Positions 1-3,644 of a DNA stretch of 5,022 nucleotides are shown piece after piece. The position numbers were made by a program, and so were the translations under genes. The notes under the pieces are model-generated. The model ran no database searches and was not told where the DNA came from. It saw nothing but the letters and a program-made list of their open reading frames with translations. Position 1 is the stretch's first letter, and each line of letters starts with the position of its first letter. The stretch is from Acidobacteriota bacterium (GTDB taxonomy: Bacteria; Acidobacteriota; Blastocatellia; Pyrinomonadales; Pyrinomonadaceae): the NCBI GenBank assembly GCA_013140875.1, contig JABFSB010000479.1:1-5022 (forward strand), given 5' to 3'.

Positions 1-498
1 ATCAATACTCCGCGTGAAGATATCTCGCCCTACGCACCGCGAATCATCACGATGAAGATCCACCCGGACAAGATTCGCGACGTGATCGGAAAGGGCGGTT
101 CGGTTATCCGCTCGATCACCGAGGAAACCGGTGCGAAGATCGACATCGACGACGACGGAACGATTCTTATAGCGACCGCGGACGGTGATGCCGCCCAGGC
201 CGCGATTGCCCGCATCAAGTCGCTCACCGCAGAAGCGGAGATCGGCGAGACCTATATGGGCACGGTCTCGCGCATTGTCGATTTCGGCGCCTTTGTCGAA
301 ATCCTGCCCGGCCTCGACGGCCTGCTGCACATTTCCGAAATTTCCGACCGCCGTGTCAAAGACGTGCGGGATGAGTTGAAAGAAGGCCAGCAAATTTTGG
401 TCAAGTGCATCGGCAGGGAAGGCAATAAGGTCAAGCTTTCCCGTAAAGCTATCTTGTCGGAAGAGAAAGCGAAGGCGTCCGGCGGCGGGGAAGAGTAG
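1..498 (+). CDS. pnp: Polynucleotide phosphorylase, C-terminal part (KH + S1 domains)
   Basis: This is the 3' end of pnp; the reading frame is open from base 1 and the 5' part lies outside the window (165 residues seen). PNPase degrades RNA 3'->5' by phosphorolysis in the cytoplasm, usually within an RNA degradosome. The two RNase PH catalytic domains are not in view. The visible part starts in the linker before the KH domain (window residues 1-14, INTPRED...APR). The KH domain follows at about 15-75, with the GxxG loop GKGG at 30-33 and the stretch GSVIRSITEETGAKIDI. The S1 domain spans about 80-152, with the signature GTVSRIVDFGAFVEILPG and then GLLHISEIS. The protein ends in a short charged and glycine-rich tail (GGGEE). 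The sequence is very close to well-studied PNPases over its whole length, with no frameshift. A strong intrinsic terminator follows 25 bp after the stop, so this is the end of its transcription unit. Confidence 0.97.
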   Translation: MNTPREDISPYAPRIITMKIHPDKIRDVIGKGGSVIRSITEETGAKIDIDDDGTILIATADGDAAQAAIARIKSLTAEAEIGETYMGTVSRIVDFGAFVEILPGLDGLLHISEISDRRVKDVRDELKEGQQILVKCIGREGNKVKLSRKAILSEEKAKASGGGEE

Positions 499-523
499 TC
501 TTGGTTAATCAGCTTCGGAAAGT

Positions 524-557
524 AAAGGGACGGCTTTTAGGTCGTCCCTTTCTTTCA
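524..557 (+). terminator. Intrinsic terminator of pnp
   Basis: The arms AAAGGGACGGC (524-534) and GTCGTCCCTTT (541-551) pair over 11 bp, including one G-T wobble (533/542), around a 6-nt TTTTAG loop. The T-rich run CTTTC follows directly. The stem starts 25 bp after the pnp stop. On the minus strand the stem is not followed by a T tract, so it looks one-directional and would not end the convergent SDR transcript. Confidence 0.88.
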
Positions 558-574
558 TTGAGGCGACCGTCAAT

Positions 575-654
575 GTTCTTCGCGATCTTTGCGGATTTTG
601 CGTGGCAGAAAAAAGAATTTCACGCAGAGTCGCGAAGAACGTAAAGGACGAAGG
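575..654. repeat. Palindromic intergenic element of ~9-nt tandem units
   Basis: GTTCTTCGCGA (575-585) is the exact reverse complement of TCGCGAAGAAC (630-640), and TGCGTG (599-604) of CACGCA (621-626). An AT-rich centre (GCAGAAAAAAGAATTT) lies between. Both arms are built from the same degenerate unit of about 9 nt. The right arm reads CACGCAGAG / TCGCGAAG / AACGTAAAG / GACGAAGG (621-654). The left arm read on the minus strand gives CACGCAAAA / TCCGCAAAG / ATCGCGAAG / AAC, with one unit more between the matched parts. On the plus strand this shows as the imperfect tandem GATCTTTGCG GATTTTGCGT (584-603). From memory, similar GCAAAG-rich palindromes are dispersed in intergenic regions of several environmental bacterial groups; I could not check this here. 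The element lies in a convergent gap and may fold in RNA, but it has no proper T tract. I see no gene in it. Confidence 0.65.
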
Positions 655-666
655 AGAAGTTGTTTA

Positions 667-708
667 GGCCGGTCAAGTGCCTCACGGCTAGATCAATTTC
701 TACCGGCC
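667..708 (-). other. GC-rich stem spanning the SDR stop codon
   Basis: GGCCGGT (667-673) and ACCGGCC (702-708) are perfect 7-bp reverse complements, separated by 28 nt that contain the SDR stop codon. In the SDR transcript this would form a GC-rich hairpin at its 3' end. There is no T tract after it on either strand, so it is not a textbook terminator. It may protect the 3' end or be chance. Confidence 0.25.
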
Positions 709-1463
709 ATCACGCCGCCGTCCACGTTCCACACCGCACCCGTTATCCAGGAGGCTTGGTCGGACAACAGAAAAGCGATAGTTTCCGCAACGTCCAGAGG
801 TTTTCCGACGCGGCCGATCGGGTGAAAACCGTTGAAGCCCTGCAAAGTTTCATGGACCTTTGACGGTTCGATGAATGATTCGTAGATGGTCGTTTCGACG
901 ACGGCGGGTGCGACCGCATTGACACGAATACTCGCACCGGCAAGTTCCATCGCCAGGTGCTGCGTCAGGCTGTGCAATCCCGCCTTTGCCATCGAATATG
1001 CAGAGCTCGGTGTTGCCAGTACCGCTTGATGTGCCCACATCGAACCGACATTTACAATCGAGCCGCCGCTTCCGCGAGCTGCCATATTTTTAACAACTTC
1101 CTGCGTGACAAAGAATGTTCCGCGGCTGATCTCTGCGTAGCTGTCGTAATCTGTTTCGCTATGCTCCAGAAACGGCTTTGGTGAAAATACACCGGCCGAA
1201 TTTACAAGCAAATCGACGTCCGCCAATTCGTCAGCTATCCGGCGAACGAGTTCCCGACAAGTTTCGCGATTTGAAATGTCGCTCTGCCATGCTTTTATGT
1301 GTCCTAAAATGCCCAATTCCATATCCGTCGCATCCAGCTTTTGTTGACTACGACCGACGACCGTGACGGATGCTCCGTCGGTCAGCAATATCTTTGCGGT
1401 TTCCTTTCCGATGCCGCTGTTTCCACCGATGACAAGAGCCGTTTTACCTTCAAATCGTTTCAT
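693..1463 (-). CDS. Short-chain dehydrogenase/reductase (classical SDR)
   Basis: This encodes a 256-residue cytoplasmic NAD(P)-dependent oxidoreductase of normal length for classical SDRs; the substrate cannot be read from the sequence. The N-terminal Rossmann fold carries the cofactor loop GGNSGIG (13-19). R38, at the end of the second beta strand (VVGRSQQK), hints at NADP(H). D62 lies in WQSDIS, and NSAG (88-91) stands in place of the usual NNAG. The catalytic serine is S141 (NVGSM) and the YxxxK pair is Y156/K160 (YSMAK). RVNAVAPAVVET (180-191) and the C-terminal WNVDGG are typical. The fourth catalytic position, usually Asn in a vNxxG context, reads EISRGTFF (111-118), so Asn appears to be replaced by Ile or Ser. 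The ATG is preceded by AAAGGGA (plus-strand 1468-1474) with 4 nt spacing, which supports this start. The gene is divergent from an HxlR-type regulator that probably controls it. Confidence 0.93.
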   Translation of the reverse strand: MKRFEGKTALVIGGNSGIGKETAKILLTDGASVTVVGRSQQKLDATDMELGILGHIKAWQSDISNRETCRELVRRIADELADVDLLVNSAGVFSPKPFLEHSETDYDSYAEISRGTFFVTQEVVKNMAARGSGGSIVNVGSMWAHQAVLATPSSAYSMAKAGLHSLTQHLAMELAGASIRVNAVAPAVVETTIYESFIEPSKVHETLQGFNGFHPIGRVGKPLDVAETIAFLLSDQASWITGAVWNVDGGVMAGRN

Positions 1464-1501
1464 AATTTCCCTTTATTATTTTCTATTTCGAACAACAAAA
1501 A

Positions 1502-1507
1502 TATAAT
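1502..1507 (+). promoter_or_regulatory. Candidate -10 (TATAAT) for the HxlR-family gene
   Basis: A perfect TATAAT lies 63 bp upstream of the regulator's ATG. No good -35 is seen 16-18 bp upstream (AT-rich TTTTCT). On the opposite strand TATATT (plus-strand 1499-1504) overlaps it and could be the -10 for the SDR, so the two genes may share a compact divergent promoter. Transcription from this site would give the regulator a leader of about 55-60 nt that contains the candidate operators. Confidence 0.45.
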
Positions 1508-1522
1508 GGATAAAGACAGCGG

Positions 1523-1566
1523 AAAATAGTCCGCACTTTTCGGTAAGGTACGCACCTGACGGTGTA
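1523..1566. promoter_or_regulatory. Candidate operator region between SDR and HxlR genes
   Basis: Two imperfect dyads lie in the divergent gap. AATAGT-CCGC-ACTTTT (1525-1540) matches at five of six arm positions, and its TAGT...ACT core resembles the TA-rich dyads bound by some HxlR-family proteins. TACGCACC-TGAC-GGTGTA (1549-1566) has a perfect CACC/GGTG core. Both lie downstream of the candidate -10 of the regulator and upstream of the SDR promoter region, so a bound regulator could affect both genes. Which of them, if either, is the real operator is not decided by the sequence. Confidence 0.3.
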
Positions 1567-1570
1567 AATT

Positions 1571-1894
1571 ATGGCAAAGAAAGAAGAAACAATTTCGTCG
1601 GCTACGGTTTATGAGAATGTGCTCGGCTGCAAATGGTCGCGGCAGATAATGCGGTTAATCGACACCGGCGTCGTCCGTCCGGGAGCGATCACTAACGCCG
1701 TGGACGGACTGACCACCAAGGTCCAGACCGATTGTTTGAAACGAATGACCGCCCTCGGAATACTCAACCGAACCGAATTCGCCGAAATTCCGCCGCGGGT
1801 AGAGTATGAATTGACCGACATTGGCGAGAAGTTTATTGGGATTTTGAACGCCGTTGAGGCTTTGCAGGAAGATATCGATAATAGGAAAAAGTGA
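1571..1894 (+). CDS. HxlR-family winged helix-turn-helix transcriptional regulator
   Basis: This encodes a 107-residue DNA-binding protein of the usual single-domain HxlR length. The family pattern runs throughout. Helix 1 carries LGCKWSRQIMRLI (18-30), equivalent to the conserved lGGKWt...I. The helix-turn-helix region PGAITNAVDGLTTKVQTDCLKRMTALGIL covers 37-65. The wing and its end carry PPRVEYELTDIGEKF (74-88). A C-terminal dimerisation helix covers about 89-107. HxlR proteins bind as dimers, and several respond to aldehydes, quinones or disulfide stress through cysteines. Here C20 replaces the second Gly of GGKW and C55 lies in the HTH region. The ATG is preceded only by a weak GGTG (1561-1564, 6 nt spacing). 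Divergence from an SDR gene is a common arrangement and suggests that it regulates that enzyme and itself. The ligand is unknown. Confidence 0.93.
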   Translation: MAKKEETISSATVYENVLGCKWSRQIMRLIDTGVVRPGAITNAVDGLTTKVQTDCLKRMTALGILNRTEFAEIPPRVEYELTDIGEKFIGILNAVEALQEDIDNRKK

Positions 1895-1925
1895 CGTACC
1901 AAAGACTATGCGTTATCCGGTGAAC

Positions 1926-1951
1926 CTCGTTTGAAACATACGACGAGTTTT
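1926..1951 (+). terminator. Weak candidate terminator after the HxlR-family gene
   Basis: CTCGT (1926-1930) pairs with ACGAG (1943-1947) around a 12-nt loop, and TTTT (1948-1951) follows. The 5-bp stem is weak. It lies 31 bp after the regulator's stop, just before the vapBC promoter, where a terminator would be expected. The TTTT overlaps the candidate -35 of vapBC. Confidence 0.3.
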
Positions 1952-1978
1952 GTGATGTGTATGATTTACTGCTATCAT
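1950..1978 (+). promoter_or_regulatory. vapBC promoter
   Basis: A -35-like TTGTGA (1950-1955, 4/6 to TTGACA), a 17-bp spacer and a -10 TATCAT (1973-1978, 5/6 to TATAAT). Transcription would start about 7-8 nt after the -10, at or next to the A of the vapB start codon at 1986. This predicts a leaderless mRNA, which fits the absence of any Shine-Dalgarno sequence before that ATG. Confidence 0.6.
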
Positions 1979-1986
1979 ACACATCA
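1953..1986. promoter_or_regulatory. vapBC operator: perfect 13-bp inverted repeat
   Basis: TGATGTGTATGAT (1953-1965) and ATCATACACATCA (1974-1986) are perfect reverse complements separated by 8 bp (TTACTGCT). The right arm covers most of the -10 and ends on the first base of the vapB ATG; the left arm overlaps the end of the -35. In the VapBC family, the ribbon-helix-helix antitoxin, alone or complexed with the toxin, binds such dyads and represses its own operon. The position here would block RNA polymerase directly. Confidence 0.8.
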
Positions 1987-2183
1987 TGCGCACGAATATT
2001 GAGATTAACGATAAGCTGATAAAGGATACGCTGAAAATAACGGGTTTACGGACCAAACGGGAAGTTGTTGAACTAGGTCTGGAAACACTTTTACGACTGA
2101 AAAGACAGGAAGTGTTGGCGAAGAAGCTTCGCGGCAAGGTAAAGTGGGAAGGTGATCTTGAAGCGATGAGGCTTGATAAATGA
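1986..2183 (+). CDS. vapB: VapB-type antitoxin
   Basis: This encodes a 65-residue antitoxin of a type II toxin-antitoxin pair. The N-terminal ribbon-helix-helix half has the DNA-binding strand RTNIEIND (2-9) and helices with TGLRTKREVVELGLETLLRL (19-38), highly typical of VapB. The C-terminal segment GKVKWEGDLEAMR (50-62) is the family's toxin-binding tail, which neutralises the PIN nuclease by covering its active site. The start is set by family conservation: MRTNIEI begins exactly at this ATG, which has no ribosome binding site and lies at the predicted transcription start. The stop overlaps the toxin start as ATGA, so the two genes are translationally coupled. The protein should also repress the operon through the palindrome just upstream. 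Confidence 0.93.
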   Translation: MRTNIEINDKLIKDTLKITGLRTKREVVELGLETLLRLKRQEVLAKKLRGKVKWEGDLEAMRLDK

Positions 2184-2572
2184 TCCTTGTAGATTCGAGC
2201 GTCTGGATCGACTATTTCAACGGATTTGATCTTCCCCACACTCGGAAGCTGAGTGATGTGCTAGGCAAGCGGGAGATCATAACAACCGAATTGGTAGTGG
2301 CGGAAGTCCTGCAAGGGTTTCGCCTAGTAAAGGATTTTGAGTCGACGCTCAGGGTTCTTGACGCCTTCCGATTTGAGACTGCCGGAGGTCGTGACATCGC
2401 CGTTCAGGCGGCCCGACATTACGTCTATCTAAGGTCCCTTGGTTTCACCGTAAGAAAAACGGTTGACACTATCATCGCCACGAAATGCATAATGAGTGGT
2501 TTTGAATTGCTGCATAATGACCGCGACTTTATTCCTTTCGAAAAACACCTGGGTCTGAAGTGCGTTGCTTAA
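2180..2572 (+). CDS. vapC: VapC-type toxin, PIN-domain ribonuclease
   Basis: This encodes a 130-residue PIN-domain endoribonuclease, the toxin of the pair; characterised VapC proteins cleave tRNA, rRNA or other RNA and stop translation. The acidic Mg2+ site is complete: D5 in MILVDSSVWIDYF, E42 in ELVVAEVLQGF, D96 in GFTVRKTVDTIIA, and D114/D116 in LLHNDRDF. Length and motif order are normal, so the toxin looks intact. The ATG overlaps the vapB stop (ATGA). A GAGG site at 2168-2171, inside vapB and 8 nt before the ATG, gives it a ribosome binding site of its own. It is convergent with the TPR gene, leaving a 48-bp gap without a convincing terminator. The RNA target cannot be told from the sequence. 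Confidence 0.95.
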   Translation: MILVDSSVWIDYFNGFDLPHTRKLSDVLGKREIITTELVVAEVLQGFRLVKDFESTLRVLDAFRFETAGGRDIAVQAARHYVYLRSLGFTVRKTVDTIIATKCIMSGFELLHNDRDFIPFEKHLGLKCVA

Positions 2573-2620
2573 TGAATGTCCTGTCGTCAAATTACGCCGA
2601 TGTCGAGACTCTCGTCTCTC

Positions 2621-3559
2621 TCAAGACGTCGTTCGACTCCTTAGCCATAGCCCACCGAATAAGAAGGCCGCAAGAATACTTGTGACAATTATGGCCGGTA
2701 CCCAATATGAGGTCTCAGTAGCAATCGTTTCGGTCTCAGGTGCGGCAATTACGGGTGACGATGTTAAGGTATTCAGATGACCATAAGTGTGAGCAGCATT
2801 CAAGACAAGGTTTCCGTGCTCCTCCGATCTCGAATGTCTGACCAGATGACTAAGATCATAAAGTAGGCTCGCTACCGTTGGGTCAGGCGGTTTTACGAAC
2901 TCGGTGCGCTCATGAAGCTGGTATTCAATCGCCTTTCGGACGGCGTCAGCATTGTGAACAGTTTTGCGATTGTCGGATACCCGAACCTTTGAAAGATCGC
3001 CGCTTATCATTTCCCAATCGATACCCAGCACGGAGTTCTTATCGATCCACTGCGGCTCTTTTTTGATCGCCTGTTTGGCTTTTAGTATTTTTAGATGAAG
3101 CCACTCCGTACCAAAGTGTGAATCGGGATTTCGTTTCATGCCTTCCGCTATCCACTTATAGGCCTTCTCGTTGTCGCCCAAGAGTTCGTATGCGGTTCCT
3201 AGGTTCGCAGCGACGTAATACGAGCCGGGAGATCTTCTCTCAAGTTTCTCGAGTATCTTTAGAGCTTCGTGGGTTCTGCCTAAATGTATGAGCGCAACGG
3301 CTACACTATTCTCATCGACGGAATTAGATTCCCTCAAATTCGGGTTTTTAGCATTGGCGAGGGCAAATTCCCAATCTTGAGCCGCGAGATGTCCTGCCAG
3401 TAATTTCTGGATATACTCTCCCGGTCCCAACTTTTCGGTGTAGATTGGTTGCCCTACTTTAACGGGACTTTCGGGAGCATTGATGCAGGCGAGGATCGGA
3501 CACGTCTGGGATAAGAACAAGATCGTGACAAAGAGCGCGATTTTTGATGAAGGATGCAT
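2621..3559 (-). CDS. Exported TPR protein with C-terminal membrane anchor, function unknown
   Basis: This encodes a 312-residue protein whose function I do not recognise. Residues 1-24 form a signal peptide (MHPSSK, a hydrophobic stretch, then PILA before C25). ILAC is a poor but possible lipobox, so a lipoprotein is an alternative to ordinary cleavage. Residues 48-150 are helical; at least two tetratricopeptide repeats are visible, about 83-116 (ALIHLGRTHEALKILEKLE) and 117-149 (AANLGTAYELLGDNEKAYKWI, then NPDSHFG). A block GTEWLHLKILKAKQA (150-164) follows, then WIDKNSVLGIDW. A polar region around 205-280 ends in one transmembrane helix (about 287-306, VPAIIVTSILAAFLFGGLWL) and the short basic tail RSRTTS. 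Most of the protein should face the periplasm. The ATG is the first possible start, because an in-frame TAA lies directly before it. There is no Shine-Dalgarno site. Confidence 0.85.
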   Translation of the reverse strand: MHPSSKIALFVTILFLSQTCPILACINAPESPVKVGQPIYTEKLGPGEYIQKLLAGHLAAQDWEFALANAKNPNLRESNSVDENSVAVALIHLGRTHEALKILEKLERRSPGSYYVAANLGTAYELLGDNEKAYKWIAEGMKRNPDSHFGTEWLHLKILKAKQAIKKEPQWIDKNSVLGIDWEMISGDLSKVRVSDNRKTVHNADAVRKAIEYQLHERTEFVKPPDPTVASLLYDLSHLVRHSRSEEHGNLVLNAAHTYGHLNTLTSSPVIAAPETETIATETSYWVPAIIVTSILAAFLFGGLWLRSRTTS

Positions 3560-3569
3560 TTAACGACAT

Positions 3570-3598
3570 ATCTTACGTGCATTTAGACAGGCGTCCAA
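3570..3598 (-). promoter_or_regulatory. Candidate promoter of the TPR gene
   Basis: On the minus strand, TTGGAC (plus 3593-3598) and TAAGAT (plus 3570-3575) are separated by exactly 17 bp. Agreement with consensus is modest (3/6 and 4/6). Initiation 7-8 nt downstream would leave a leader of only about 3-4 nt, which fits the missing Shine-Dalgarno site. Confidence 0.35.
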
Positions 3599-3619
3599 GC
3601 CTTTTTCCTGATTTCATTG

Positions 3620-3625
3620 TAAAAT
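3620..3625 (+). promoter_or_regulatory. Candidate -10 of glyS
   Basis: TAAAAT (5/6 to consensus) lies 19 bp before the glyS ATG and predicts a leader of about 12-13 nt. No clear -35 is seen at 16-18 bp. There is no AGGAGG-like site before the ATG, and no T-box leader could fit in this short gap. Confidence 0.35.
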
Positions 3626-3644
3626 CACTCTTTCGAAATACGTT

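Noticed and set aside
575..654. CRISPR array or second terminator at the tandem units after pnp
   Set aside because: Units are about 9 nt, degenerate and contiguous with no spacers, which excludes CRISPR. There is no T tract after the arms, and pnp already has a strong terminator upstream.
589..863. Small plus-strand frames over the palindromic repeat and the SDR 3' end
   Set aside because: They read through the repeat and antisense to the SDR, with low-complexity Arg/Lys-rich translation and no convincing start site.
1913..2239. Minus-strand open frame of 108 codons over vapB and the start of vapC
   Set aside because: It is antisense to a clearly recognised antitoxin/toxin pair, has no family motif, and runs through the operator palindrome.
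2605..2618. Hairpin GAGAC-TCTC-GTCTC between vapC and the TPR gene as a terminator
   Set aside because: The stem has only five pairs and no T tract follows on either strand. The sequence is a short GA/TC-rich run, so chance is likely.
2565..2780. 71-codon plus-strand frame after vapC
   Set aside because: It overlaps the vapC stop and runs antisense to the TPR gene's conserved-frame C-terminus and TM helix; no ribosome binding site or recognisable motif.
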